Shown here: in pieces, positions 8,160-16,018 of the stretch
How the letters are laid out: each line of letters opens with the position of its first letter
Numbering within the stretch: position 1 is the stretch's first letter
Assembly: GCA_031972855.1 (NCBI GenBank)
Contig: DALYDY010000007.1
Coordinates: forward strand, 1 to 29,915
DNA length: 29,915 bases
Source: JAIXRY01 sp031972855
GTDB taxonomy: Bacteria > Patescibacteriota > Minisyncoccia > Phycocordibacterales > UBA9973
Direction: 5' to 3'
Translations under genes and position numbers: made by a program
The notes under the pieces: model-generated
What the model saw: the letters and a program-made list of their open reading frames with translations, nothing else
The model's database searches: none
Told to the model about the DNA's origin: nothing

Positions 8160-11100
8160 ATTACCGTATCAAATCCAAACAATCCAAGATGAGTTAAGTA
8201 AACTCTCTAATTTAAAAAACTTTGAACAAACACAGAGGGTTATTTTGTCTGTTATTAAACTTCTCGATGATACGATTTCAGAAAACGATTTAAACCTATT
8301 CCAGCTATTTAATGACAGTGATGGAAAAATAAGAGCCAACGCAACGTGGTTCTATGAAGATCAGGTAATGGCAGATAGAAAAGCAACATACAAAGTACAC
8401 GCTGAAAATAATTTAAATATCGACTTTAGAGTTTACGGTGTAAACAAAGCTAAGAAACAAGTTATTTCTTGGTCCACAGCTCTTACTCCAAACTTTGAAG
8501 ATGAACCCTTTAACTCAAAGTTTAATTTAGGTGTTGATTTTATCGTTCCAAAATCAACAGATAGAGTTATTGTTGTTCTTAGTAATAATTACGTTATTCG
8601 TACTCTTGAACTCAGAGGAGATCTTACTGCTACATTTCAAGAGATCTTCGGTAAGTGGCTAGAGATAAAAGATTTCTCCAATAAAACAGCAGTTCATACG
8701 GCTCTTTGGGAAAGCTTCGATCTTCAACCACTCAACAAGAAGTTCTATGCTGGTATCAGTGAACGCTTTATTACACTAAGACAGCACTTGATAAAAGAAA
8801 ATATACTTGATGAAAAATATGCATCAATGTTTGCAAACCGACTTATTGGTCGTGTGATATTTACTTGGTTCTTAGATAAAAAAGGTATCATCAATCCAGA
8901 TCTTAAATACTTTGATTCACATTCTTTTGAATCAGATAGTGAGTATTACAAAACAAAACTTGAAAGATTATTCTTTGGCGTACTTAATACCCCTATAGAT
9001 GAACGAGAATACAAAGACGAGCTAACTCCTTTCTTAAATGGAGGTCTATTTGAAGCACGACCCAATGATTTATATAAAAATAGTAAACTAAGTTTTCCAA
9101 AGAATTACTTTGATGATTTGTTCGGTTTCCTTTCTGCATATAATTTTACGACTGATGAAAGTACTAGTCAGTTCCAACAAGTAGCTATTGATCCTGAAAT
9201 GTTAGGACGTATTTTTGAAAATCTTCTTGCTGAAATTACAGAAGAAACTGGAGAACAAGCACGTAAGGCAAAAGGTGCTTTCTATACACCTAGAGAGATC
9301 GTGGATTATATGTGTAAGGAATCCTTAAAGGAATACTTAAAAACAAAACTACCAGAAGATACATATCGAGACCAACGTTTATATCAGCTTATAGATGCCC
9401 CAGATAAAGATTTCCAAGATCAGGACCATAACTGGCGTAGAGATTGGAAGCCATATAAGGACGCCATTATTACAGCCCTAGATGACCTAAAAGTTCTGGA
9501 CCCAGCTTGTGGATCAGGTGCTTTTCCTATTGGAATGCTACAGCTCCTAGTACGTGTTTATGAACGTCTAGAGCCACGTTTTGACGGTTATAAAGCAAAA
9601 CTACAGATCATAGAAAAGAACATTTACGGAGTAGATATTGAACCTATGGCAGTTGAAATTGCACGCCTAAGAACTTGGCTTTCTATTATTGTTGACGAGG
9701 AATCAGATTCAAAGAAAATCAAACCTCTACCCAACCTAGAGTTTAAGTTTGTATGTGCGAACTCTCTAATAGGTCTTGATAAAAGTGGATCTAATGCTTT
9801 TGGAGATGACCCAAATCTTGAAAGCAAACTTAGAGATATTAGAGATGCATATTTTAATACTGAAAGTTTAAATAAGAAAAAGAAACTCAGAAACGATTAC
9901 GATTTGTTAGTAAACACTGGTCCTAATATGTTTGGAGAATCAGAAAAATCTCTACAACTAAAAACATACAGACCTTTCGATAATGAATCATCAGCAAGCT
10001 TCTTTAGCCCTGAGTTTATGTTTGGAATAAAGACATTAGATATTGTGATTGCAAATCCACCTTATGTAAGACAAGAAAAGTTTACAGCCATTAAGGAATC
10101 CTTGAAGAAACAATACGGAAACTTTTTCAATGGTAGAGCTGATCTATATACTTTTTTTATAAAACTTGGATTTAATCTTCTTAAAGAAAATGGTGTGTTT
10201 GCTTATATAACATCAAATAAGTTCTTTGTTAGAGGATATGGCTCCACTACCAGAGCACTACTCACAAAAGATGTCTTACTGAAGAAAATAATTAACTTTG
10301 GAGAATTGCCAGTTTTTCAGGCGTCTGTTGATTCTGCTATCATAATAGCAACTAAAACATTACCGAATAATGATCAAAGGTTTGATTTTGCCCAAGCAAA
10401 AGATGCAGATGATATTTATAATCTAGACAATTTCTTTAATATAAAAAAGGAGGGTATTTTGATTGGAGAACTAGGTGAAGAAGAATGGTCTCTGCAAAAT
10501 GTAGAAAAATTAAAATTGCTTCAAAAATTGAAGAGTAATAAAACTGGATTAGAAGCATTTTATGGAAAAAAGATTTTTGCTGGAATAAAAACTGGATATG
10601 ATGAAGCTTTTGTTATTGATGAATTAACAAAAAAACAACTAATTGAAAAAGATCCAAAAAGTGGCACATTGCTTAAACCTTGGCTAAGGGGTAAAGATGT
10701 GCGTAAGTGGAAGGTTAGTTATAAAAAACTTTACATAATATACATACCACTTAATAAAGTTTCTATCGATGACTATCCAGCGATAAAAGAACACCTTCTG
10801 ATTTTTAAAGCTCGTCTTGAAAAAAGAGCAACGAAACAAAACTGGTACGAGATACAACAACCACAAGAAAGATTCACAGCCCTCTTTGATATGCCTAAAA
10901 TTATATATCCAGATTGTGCTAAAGAAATGAGAGCTTCTTACGACGATACTGGTTCTTATGGCACAATGGCTATGTACTTTCTTCCTTTTAATCCTCTGAT
11001 AATGGGTATTTTAAATAGTAAATTATTTGATTGGATGGCAAGAATGTCATTTGCAACTTTTGGTGATCCTTGGAATGGAGGGCGTATTATATTTAAATCA

Positions 11101-11307
11101 ATATATATGTCCAAGATTCCAATTCCAAATACTGATAATGAAATTGCTTCATTGATAATAGAAAAAGTAGAAAGTGTTATCAAAAATCAAAATGAAAATA
11201 ACGATCAAATTGTTAAAAAATTAGAAAGTGAAATTGATGAATTGGTGTTAGACCTATATGGACTCAATGATGAGGAGAAAGAAATAATAAGAAATAGTAT
11301 TAAATAA
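8152..11307 (+). CDS. Eco57I-class adenine-N6 DNA methyltransferase with target-recognition domain (1051 aa)
   Basis: The order is an N-terminal region of about 350 residues without a clear PD-(D/E)xK nuclease motif, then a gamma-class N6-adenine methyltransferase: GAFYTPREIVDYM at about 375 (motif X), LDPACGSGAF at about 448 (motif I, SAM binding), GVDIEP at about 488, and NPPYVRQ at about 633 (catalytic motif IV). Residues about 800-1030 (from FAGIKTGYDEAF, LRGKDVRKW onward) look like a TaqI-like target-recognition domain. It presumably methylates adenine in a specific site and, with the PLD-helicase, marks self DNA. If the N-terminus is not a nuclease, this is not a stand-alone type IIG enzyme, and cutting would come from the PLD domain of its partner. 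It overlaps the helicase gene by 8 bases and leaves 1 base before the recombinase gene. Confidence 0.88.
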   Translation: MNKLPYQIQTIQDELSKLSNLKNFEQTQRVILSVIKLLDDTISENDLNLFQLFNDSDGKIRANATWFYEDQVMADRKATYKVHAENNLNIDFRVYGVNKAKKQVISWSTALTPNFEDEPFNSKFNLGVDFIVPKSTDRVIVVLSNNYVIRTLELRGDLTATFQEIFGKWLEIKDFSNKTAVHTALWESFDLQPLNKKFYAGISERFITLRQHLIKENILDEKYASMFANRLIGRVIFTWFLDKKGIINPDLKYFDSHSFESDSEYYKTKLERLFFGVLNTPIDEREYKDELTPFLNGGLFEARPNDLYKNSKLSFPKNYFDDLFGFLSAYNFTTDESTSQFQQVAIDPEMLGRIFENLLAEITEETGEQARKAKGAFYTPREIVDYMCKESLKEYLKTKLPEDTYRDQRLYQLIDAPDKDFQDQDHNWRRDWKPYKDAIITALDDLKVLDPACGSGAFPIGMLQLLVRVYERLEPRFDGYKAKLQIIEKNIYGVDIEPMAVEIARLRTWLSIIVDEESDSKKIKPLPNLEFKFVCANSLIGLDKSGSNAFGDDPNLESKLRDIRDAYFNTESLNKKKKLRNDYDLLVNTGPNMFGESEKSLQLKTYRPFDNESSASFFSPEFMFGIKTLDIVIANPPYVRQEKFTAIKESLKKQYGNFFNGRADLYTFFIKLGFNLLKENGVFAYITSNKFFVRGYGSTTRALLTKDVLLKKIINFGELPVFQASVDSAIIIATKTLPNNDQRFDFAQAKDADDIYNLDNFFNIKKEGILIGELGEEEWSLQNVEKLKLLQKLKSNKTGLEAFYGKKIFAGIKTGYDEAFVIDELTKKQLIEKDPKSGTLLKPWLRGKDVRKWKVSYKKLYIIYIPLNKVSIDDYPAIKEHLLIFKARLEKRATKQNWYEIQQPQERFTALFDMPKIIYPDCAKEMRASYDDTGSYGTMAMYFLPFNPLIMGILNSKLFDWMARMSFATFGDPWNGGRIIFKSIYMSKIPIPNTDNEIASLIIEKVESVIKNQNENNDQIVKKLESEIDELVLDLYGLNDEEKEIIRNSIK

Positions 11308-11308
11308 T

Positions 11309-12781
11309 ATGAAAGCAATAATTTTAGCTAGAGTTTCGGACAAAAAACAAGATTCAAACGAAGCACAAGTCGTGCGTGTTTCAGACTATGTAAAACACAA
11401 AGGTCTTACTGTTTGGAAAACTGTTGAGATTGAAGAATCTTCTACTAAAGGCGATCGAGAAAAGTTTCAAGAGGTCATAAAGATGATCCAAGATTCGAAA
11501 GAAATCATTGCCCTTGTTGTAGATACCGTTGATCGTCTTCAAAGAAGCTTCAAGGAATCGGTCCAGCTAGACGAATTAAGAAGAGTTGGAAAAATTGAAA
11601 TACATTTCTATCGAGAAAACCTAGTCATTCATAGAGATTCAAATAGCTCTGATATTTTACGCTGGGATATGGCTGTAATGTTTGCTAAAAGCTATGTATT
11701 ACAACTTAGTGATAATGTTAAAAGAAAACAAAAGCATATGCTTGCAAATGGCGAGCTTATTGGTAAACCACCGATTGGTTACGAAAGTGTTTACGATGAA
11801 GTTGGTAAAAGAACAGATATTATTTTTGATCTAAAAACAGCACACCTGATCAAGAAAATGTTTGAGCTTTATGCTACAGGAAATTATTCAACCCTAACTC
11901 TTCGAGACCAAATGTATAAAGAAGGTCTCAAGAGTTATGTCGGCAAACCACTGGCTCTCAGTATGGTTGATCATATTTTGAATAATACTTTTTATTACGG
12001 AATTATGGTTTCTGTTGGTAAGTCATACCCACACAAATATCAGCCACTTATAAGTAAGGAGCTTTTTGATAAGTGTCAAAGAATCAGAAAAGGTTGGAAC
12101 AAGAAACCTTTTGCCTATGCATCAAAGCCGTTTATTCTACGAGGATTGGTCCGATGTGCTAAATGTGGTTGTTCTATGAGTCCTGATTTAAAGAAAGGAA
12201 AATACACATACTACAGCTGTTCTAATGGCAAAAAAGAGATCTGCAACACAAAGGTATATGTACCAGAAAAGGACCTCCTAGAGCCAATTTACGAGGTTTT
12301 AGAGGCATTTAACAAGATCCCTCAAGAGAAGATTGACCAGCTTGTCGAAGGGCTAAAACAGTCCAGCGACGCCAAAAATCTATACCACAAAAATACTATC
12401 TATACTCTTCAATCAGAATACAACGCAACTCAAACAAGAATTGATCGTCTGATGGATCTTTTGATAGACGGTAGTATTACTAAGATTGACTATGACAAAA
12501 AGTTAAAAGAACTGAAGGATAAACAGTACGACATAAACATCCAGCTTGATGAACACACCAAAGCAGATGAAAGCTATTATATTACTGCTTCTACAGTGTT
12601 TAATCTCGCAAAGGATGCTCTTGAATTATTTGAAAGTTCCGAAGTCCCTGAAAAAAGAGCAATTCTAAATTACATACTTTCGAACTACACCGTAAACGAA
12701 AAAACGCCTTGTATTACAATGCGTTCTCCGTTCAAAGAGCTGTTGTCTTTGACTACTCAACCTATTGGGCTCCCCCGGTAG
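11309..12781 (+). CDS. Large serine recombinase (490 aa)
   Basis: The N-terminal resolvase domain has the nucleophile Ser10 in ARVS and the DRLQRSFKES helix. The recombinase domain follows (ANGELIGKPPIGYE, then LALSMVDHILNNTFYYG). A zinc ribbon lies at about 283-317 (CAKCGCSMS ... YYSCSNGKKEICN), followed by a coiled-coil C-terminus. This is the full large-serine-recombinase layout, intact at 490 residues. It would integrate or excise a circular element at att sites. The gene starts 1 base after the methyltransferase stop, so it is in the defence operon. Its last residues (GLPR) and its TAG stop are written in the 3' end of tRNA-Asn on the opposite strand, which points to that tRNA as the attachment site. 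Serine recombinases use tRNA genes less often than tyrosine integrases, so this is worth noting. Confidence 0.9.
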   Translation: MKAIILARVSDKKQDSNEAQVVRVSDYVKHKGLTVWKTVEIEESSTKGDREKFQEVIKMIQDSKEIIALVVDTVDRLQRSFKESVQLDELRRVGKIEIHFYRENLVIHRDSNSSDILRWDMAVMFAKSYVLQLSDNVKRKQKHMLANGELIGKPPIGYESVYDEVGKRTDIIFDLKTAHLIKKMFELYATGNYSTLTLRDQMYKEGLKSYVGKPLALSMVDHILNNTFYYGIMVSVGKSYPHKYQPLISKELFDKCQRIRKGWNKKPFAYASKPFILRGLVRCAKCGCSMSPDLKKGKYTYYSCSNGKKEICNTKVYVPEKDLLEPIYEVLEAFNKIPQEKIDQLVEGLKQSSDAKNLYHKNTIYTLQSEYNATQTRIDRLMDLLIDGSITKIDYDKKLKELKDKQYDINIQLDEHTKADESYYITASTVFNLAKDALELFESSEVPEKRAILNYILSNYTVNEKTPCITMRSPFKELLSLTTQPIGLPR

Positions 12782-12841
12782 GGATCGAACCTACGACCAA
12801 TCGATTAACAGTCGATTGCTCTACCGCTGAGCTACAGGGGA
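12771..12841 (-). tRNA. tRNA-Asn (anticodon GTT)
   Basis: The minus strand folds into a full cloverleaf of 71 bases. The acceptor TCCCCTG pairs with CGGGGGA, the D arm is GCTC-AGCGGTA-GAGC, the anticodon stem ATCGA/TCGAT encloses loop CTGTTAA (anticodon GTT), and the T arm is GTAGG-TTCGATC-CCTAC. CCA is not encoded. The final 11 bases of the gene are shared with the end of the recombinase frame on the other strand. Confidence 0.95.
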
Positions 12842-12866
12842 ATGAATTTGTCCCCTGTAGCTCAGC
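12826..12866. repeat. 16-bp perfect inverted copy of the tRNA-Asn 5' end
   Basis: The first 16 bases of tRNA-Asn (occupying 12826-12841 on the minus strand) are repeated in inverse orientation at 12851-12866, with 9 bases between. In the tRNA precursor this leader segment would pair with the acceptor and D-stem strand and cover the RNase P cleavage site. The identity stops abruptly at the 17th base. Confidence 0.85.
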
Positions 12867-12923
12867 CGAAACTGGACCATAGGAAACTTATTCAATTAGT
12901 TCTTAATTAAAAGAACTCCGTCT

Positions 12924-12951
12924 ATTATACCAATTTATTTTTTCTCTGCAA
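12924..12951 (-). promoter_or_regulatory. Promoter of tRNA-Asn
   Basis: On the minus strand TTGCAG (12946-12951) and TATAAT (12924-12929) are 16 bases apart, with an extended -10 (TGG directly before TATAAT). Transcription would start near 12917 and give a leader of about 76 bases that contains the inverted tRNA copy and a second small hairpin (12898-12917). Confidence 0.65.
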
Positions 12952-12986
12952 CTAGTACATGTTTCTAAAGATAATTACTTTTTTAT

Positions 12987-13015
12987 TTGACACAATCTTT
13001 ATTTTGTGATATTTT
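12987..13015 (+). promoter_or_regulatory. Promoter of the 97-residue gene
   Basis: A perfect TTGACA (12987-12992) and TATTTT (13010-13015) are 17 bases apart. The start codon at 13037 would have a leader of about 15 bases. Confidence 0.55.
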
Positions 13016-13036
13016 TATTTTAATAAAATTAAAATT

Positions 13037-13330
13037 ATGAAAAGAGAAATGTTGACAGAAGAACATCTTTTATCTTTCCTTGATGTAGAAAATTGGGAAA
13101 ATATAACACAAAAAAAGTTAGAAAAAGCTACTAAACAAAAACCAATTATTGCTATGAAGCATTATTCTTTTAAGGTTACAAAAATTAGTTTTGTAGATAA
13201 TAAATTACTTTTTGAAGGAAAAGATTTGTTTAGTGGTAAGCATAGAGAATATGTTTTTGATATTGAAAACAAAGGTAAAGCAGAAAAAGCAGTAATTGTA
13301 GTATACGGAGTATATGCCGTAATATTTTAA
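13037..13330 (+). CDS. Protein of unknown function (97 aa)
   Basis: A short soluble protein with a charged helical N-terminal half (MKREMLTEEHLLSFLDVENWENITQKKLEKA). The C-terminal half alternates hydrophobic and polar residues like a small beta sheet (FKVTKISFVDNKLLFEGKD, YVFDIENKG, KAVIVVYGVYAVIF). No signal peptide, cysteine motif or known family is seen. It stands alone, with its own promoter and a strong shared terminator at 13338-13363, just outside the presumed mobile element. No functional statement can be made. Confidence 0.7.
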   Translation: MKREMLTEEHLLSFLDVENWENITQKKLEKATKQKPIIAMKHYSFKVTKISFVDNKLLFEGKDLFSGKHREYVFDIENKGKAEKAVIVVYGVYAVIF

Positions 13331-13337
13331 TATTACC

Positions 13338-13363
13338 AAAAAGAGAGCCACAGCTCTCTTTTT
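13338..13363. terminator. Bidirectional terminator between convergent genes
   Basis: Arms 13338-13348 and 13353-13363 pair perfectly over 11 bp around CACA, with A and T runs on the outer sides, so it can end both the 97-residue gene (plus) and the SET gene (minus). Confidence 0.8.
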
Positions 13364-13786
13364 TTATTTCTTCACCTCCAATTTTTTGAAACAATCTTCA
13401 CATCTACATCCGTGAGGAGCGATGAATTCTTCAAAATATTCCTTACCGTAGTCATAGAAGAACTCTTCCCCTTCTTTGATATTCTTAATAGCTTTTACGA
13501 ATACGCGTGCAGAAATTATCTCTACTTCACAGTTTGGATAACATGCATGATTGATATATCTTGCAGTATTCTTGTGATCCTTACCATCAATAGTTATTTT
13601 ATTATTAACTTCAAAAAGATATTTTGTTGTATCATCTTCAACTTCAGCATTAGGACGACGTTCACCAGTATATTCGATAATCCAAGTTCCCTTCTTTATT
13701 GGTTCTGTTGCGAATAGTCCGAGACCTGATTTTGAACGCTTAACTTTGTATGCTGTTTTTGGTAATACTGTTGGGATTTTTGCCAT
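13364..13786 (-). CDS. SET-domain lysine methyltransferase (140 aa)
   Basis: The protein is a minimal SET domain. It has GLGLFATEPIKKG at 21-33 (the usual first SAM loop), RYINHACYPNCE at 76-87 (the N-H-x-x-x-P-N-C knot), YDYG at 111-114 (the catalytic Tyr region), and a post-SET-like cysteine cluster C127, C129, C132. The family transfers methyl groups from SAM to protein lysines. In bacteria the substrates are mostly unknown, so ribosomal or nucleoid proteins are only candidates. It lacks extra domains and is about the shortest functional size. It is divergent from rsmE. Its -10 box (TATAAT, 13795-13800, preceded by TGA as an extended element) lies 8 bases from the ATG, so the mRNA is predicted to be nearly leaderless. 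Confidence 0.88.
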   Translation of the reverse strand: MAKIPTVLPKTAYKVKRSKSGLGLFATEPIKKGTWIIEYTGERRPNAEVEDDTTKYLFEVNNKITIDGKDHKNTARYINHACYPNCEVEIISARVFVKAIKNIKEGEEFFYDYGKEYFEEFIAPHGCRCEDCFKKLEVKK

Positions 13787-13794
13787 AGGTACAG

Positions 13795-13800
13795 ATTATA
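13795..13800 (-). promoter_or_regulatory. Extended -10 of the SET gene
   Basis: A perfect TATAAT on the minus strand is preceded by TGA (extended -10) and lies 8 bases upstream of the ATG. No good -35 box at 17 bases is visible. Confidence 0.55.
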
Positions 13801-13813
13801 TCACAAAATATAT

Positions 13814-13843
13814 TTGATAATAAATTTATTAAAATGTGATACT
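13814..13843 (+). promoter_or_regulatory. Promoter of rsmE-uppP
   Basis: TTGATA (13814-13819) and GATACT (13838-13843) are 18 bases apart. The rsmE ATG (13852) follows after 8 bases, so again almost no leader is expected. Confidence 0.5.
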
Positions 13844-13851
13844 ATATTCTT

Positions 13852-14532
13852 ATGAAAATTCATCGCTTCATTACTCAAAACTATAAAAAAGAAGGAAATA
13901 TTGTATTTATATTAGATGAGAATATTATTCATCAAATAAAACAAGTTCTTAAAATAATTCCGGGAGAACAAATAAAGCTAATAGATTCAGAAGCTCTCAC
14001 AGAAACACTGCTTCTTATAAAACAAATAGACAAGAAAGAGATACGCGCCGACATCATTTCTATAGAAAAAATAGAGAAAGAATTTGGCGGAACTCTTGCA
14101 TGTGCAATATTAAAAGGTGATCACTTTGACCTTGTAGTAGAAAAATCAACAGAACTTGGCATACAAAAAATCATCCCTTTGATCACAGACAGGGTAATAA
14201 AGAAATCTATTAATAAAGAAAGGCTCCAAAAAATAACCACAGAAGCAAGTGAACAGTCAGGAAGAATAAGTGTTCCAGAAATTACAGAACCACAAAAATT
14301 AAAAGATTTTCTTGAAGAAAATAAAGATAAGAAAATTTATTTTGCTCATATAGGCGAAAAAGAACAAACAAATATAGAGAAAGAAAGTATTGTCTGTGTG
14401 GGACCTGAAGGAGGCTTCACTGATGCAGAAATATCATTATTTGAAGAATACAACACAATTCCCTTATCTCTTGGGAAAAATGTTCTTAGAGCCGAAACAG
14501 CTGCAATAGTAGCGAGCTTTAAAATGCAATAA
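13852..14532 (+). CDS. rsmE: 16S rRNA m3U1498 methyltransferase RsmE
   Basis: RsmE methylates N3 of U1498 in 16S rRNA, using SAM bound in a SPOUT trefoil knot. The 226-residue product has the N-terminal PUA-like segment (MKIHRFI ... NIIHQIKQVLKIIPGEQIKLID). It also has the family-typical LKGDHFDLVVEKSTELGIQKIIPL at about 90-113, VGPEGGFTDAEI at about 183-194 (the SAM loop) and LGKNVLRAETAAIVA near the C-terminus (knot). The length is slightly below the usual 240-250. It is co-transcribed with uppP, whose start lies 5 bases after its stop. No Shine-Dalgarno is seen, and the promoter lies directly against the ATG. Confidence 0.93.
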   Translation: MKIHRFITQNYKKEGNIVFILDENIIHQIKQVLKIIPGEQIKLIDSEALTETLLLIKQIDKKEIRADIISIEKIEKEFGGTLACAILKGDHFDLVVEKSTELGIQKIIPLITDRVIKKSINKERLQKITTEASEQSGRISVPEITEPQKLKDFLEENKDKKIYFAHIGEKEQTNIEKESIVCVGPEGGFTDAEISLFEEYNTIPLSLGKNVLRAETAAIVASFKMQ

Positions 14533-14537
14533 CAAAT

Positions 14538-15299
14538 ATGAATATAATACACTCAATAATTCTCGGTATAGTAGAAGGCTTCACAGAATTCCTCCCTATT
14601 TCATCTACTGGACACTTAATCATAGTAAGTAAAATTCTCGGTATAGCAGATAGCGATTTCTTATCAAGCTTTGAAATCATAATTCAACTTGGAGCAATAC
14701 TTGCTGTGGTAACACTTTTCTTCAAAGAACTTTGGGGTAAGTGGGATATTATAAAAAAAGTCTCTGTAGCATTTATTCCTACAATAATTATAGGTCTAAG
14801 TGTTTATAATTTAATAAAAAAATATTTTATAGGAAATATAAATGTAGTACTTTGGTCTTTGTTAATAGGAGGAATTATTATTGTATTATTTGAAAAATAT
14901 TTTAAGAGTGATGATAATATAAAAGGTATAAATACAAAAAATGCATTTTGGCTTGGAGTATTCCAAACACTCGCCTTCATCCCTGGAGTATCACGTTCTG
15001 GAGCAACTATTATAGGAGGGCTGGCTTTAGGTTTAGAAAAAAAAGCTATTGTGCTCTTTAGTTTCTTTTTGGCTATCCCTACAATGTTCGCAGCAAGTGC
15101 TCTTGATATATATAAAAGTGATTTTAATTTCAACAACAATGAAATATTTTTGATAAGTATTGGGTTTATAACTGCATATGTTACAGCTATTATTGCAATG
15201 AAAAGCTTTTTGAAATTTATACAAAATAATTCATTTACATCGTTTGGTATTTATAGAATTATTATAGGAATTATTGGGCTTATAATTTTGTATTTTTAA
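14538..15299 (+). CDS. uppP: Undecaprenyl-diphosphatase UppP (BacA)
   Basis: UppP is an integral membrane phosphatase that converts undecaprenyl diphosphate to the monophosphate, recycling the lipid carrier for peptidoglycan and other surface polymers. The signature EGFTEFLPISSTGHLI lies at 13-28, with catalytic glutamates E13 and E17. The second box, PGVSRSGATI, is at about 153-162 and includes the conserved SRSGAT arginine. Six or more hydrophobic spans follow in the usual order, and the length (253) is typical. It overlaps no gene but follows rsmE by 5 bases. A downstream hairpin (15303-15330) mainly serves the convergent gene. With mreB nearby, it supports a cell that builds its own wall. 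Confidence 0.94.
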   Translation: MNIIHSIILGIVEGFTEFLPISSTGHLIIVSKILGIADSDFLSSFEIIIQLGAILAVVTLFFKELWGKWDIIKKVSVAFIPTIIIGLSVYNLIKKYFIGNINVVLWSLLIGGIIIVLFEKYFKSDDNIKGINTKNAFWLGVFQTLAFIPGVSRSGATIIGGLALGLEKKAIVLFSFFLAIPTMFAASALDIYKSDFNFNNNEIFLISIGFITAYVTAIIAMKSFLKFIQNNSFTSFGIYRIIIGIIGLIILYF

Positions 15300-15302
15300 A
15301 AA

Positions 15303-15330
15303 TAAAAAAGCCTGAGACATACTCAAGCTT
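15303..15330 (-). terminator. Terminator of the 169-residue secreted-protein gene
   Basis: Arms 15308-15316 and 15322-15330 pair over 9 bp, with one G-U wobble on the minus strand, followed there by a T run. It also lies 8 bases past the uppP stop. Confidence 0.65.
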
Positions 15331-15334
15331 TAGC

Positions 15335-15844
15335 CTAAAAAGGTTTACCTTTATTATAATTATTGTTATTTTTTACACTTTCTTCAAAAGTGTTTTTAAG
15401 CTCTGATTTTTTTGGAAGACTTTCAATTATCCCCCAATTAAAAACAATTAATCCGACATTCTTTGGAGGGTTATTTACATCTTTCGGTGGAGGTACAGGT
15501 ATATAACCTTTTTTAGTTACCTTAACCCAAGCCGCCTCAACCCAGTGGGCCTTTTTGATCTTAAAAAATTCGGAGTTAGCTTGACCACTGGAGTTTGATC
15601 CTCCAACAGGTAGTTTTACAAATAAATTGTAAATTCTTGTAGTATCACCATTTTCTGATATCTCAAAAAATGATGGAAGTATTGGATACATAGGTCTTTT
15701 GAGTGTGTTGTCGATGTCGACAGCCTCAACAGATAGCTCCATAACACCTCTAATCCTCTCATCTTTTGGACGAGGTCTGTCCTGACCAAACATAATCGAA
15801 CTTATCGATAATAGTAAGGTTAAAATAATTAATTTAGTTTTCAT
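15335..15844 (-). CDS. Secreted protein of unknown function (169 aa)
   Basis: The first 20 residues are a clear Sec signal (KTK, then LIILTLLLSISSIMFG), with likely cleavage before QD, giving a mature N-terminal glutamine. The mature part begins RPRPKDERIRG, contains strand-like segments (VMELSVEAVDIDN, YNLFVKLPVGG, KAHWVEAAWVKVTKKG), a proline patch (PVPPPKDVNNPPK) and an Asn-rich tail (VKNNNNYNKGKPF). No family is recognised. A signal ending in FGQ is a style common in Bacteroidota, and the 277-residue secreted protein near the window's right end shares it. It has its own strong promoter (15865-15893) and terminator, so it is a single-gene unit. Confidence 0.72.
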   Translation of the reverse strand: MKTKLIILTLLLSISSIMFGQDRPRPKDERIRGVMELSVEAVDIDNTLKRPMYPILPSFFEISENGDTTRIYNLFVKLPVGGSNSSGQANSEFFKIKKAHWVEAAWVKVTKKGYIPVPPPKDVNNPPKNVGLIVFNWGIIESLPKKSELKNTFEESVKNNNNYNKGKPF

Positions 15845-15864
15845 TTATTTGTGCGTTTATCAAA

Positions 15865-15893
15865 ACTATATAGATAAAAAATAGAATTGTCAA
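15865..15893 (-). promoter_or_regulatory. Promoter of the 169-residue secreted-protein gene
   Basis: On the minus strand a perfect TTGACA (15888-15893) and TATAGT (15865-15870) are 17 bases apart. The leader to the ATG at 15844 is about 13-15 bases. Confidence 0.7.
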
Positions 15894-15983
15894 GGAACAC
15901 TCGGGCACACCTTGCAAAACACACTAAAATATTCAGCAGAATATTTTCTCCTTTTGCTGTCAGTCGCAACTCCAAAGATCTTT

Positions 15984-16018
15984 TACGAGGGATATCCTCG
16001 CTTAGTGGTTAAATAAAA
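15984..16018 (+). repeat. Hairpin plus TTAGTGGT motif, resembling the GIY-YIG gene leader
   Basis: A 5-bp stem (15986-15990 with 15996-16000) is followed at once by cTTAGTGGTtAAATAAAA. The same layout, a palindrome then TTAGTGGTaAAATAAAA, precedes the GIY-YIG gene at 25316-25360. No reading frame follows here, so this may be a solo relic of such a leader. The rest of 15845-16014 shows nothing I can name. Confidence 0.4.

Larger units (their letters stand above)
163..12781. mobile_element. Putative integrated element ending at tRNA-Asn; left end not seen
   Basis: A gpII/X-like Rep, excisionase-like HTH, restriction-like pair and serine recombinase lie in one block that stops abruptly at the 3' end of tRNA-Asn, where core genes begin. 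I found no second copy of the tRNA 3' end in the upstream part of the window, so the left boundary given here is only the outermost gene of accessory character; the true end may lie outside the window. Confidence 0.45.

Noticed and set aside
9624..9827. Antisense frame within the methyltransferase gene
   Set aside because: It overlaps the SAM-binding region of a well-supported gene and has no promoter or conserved feature.
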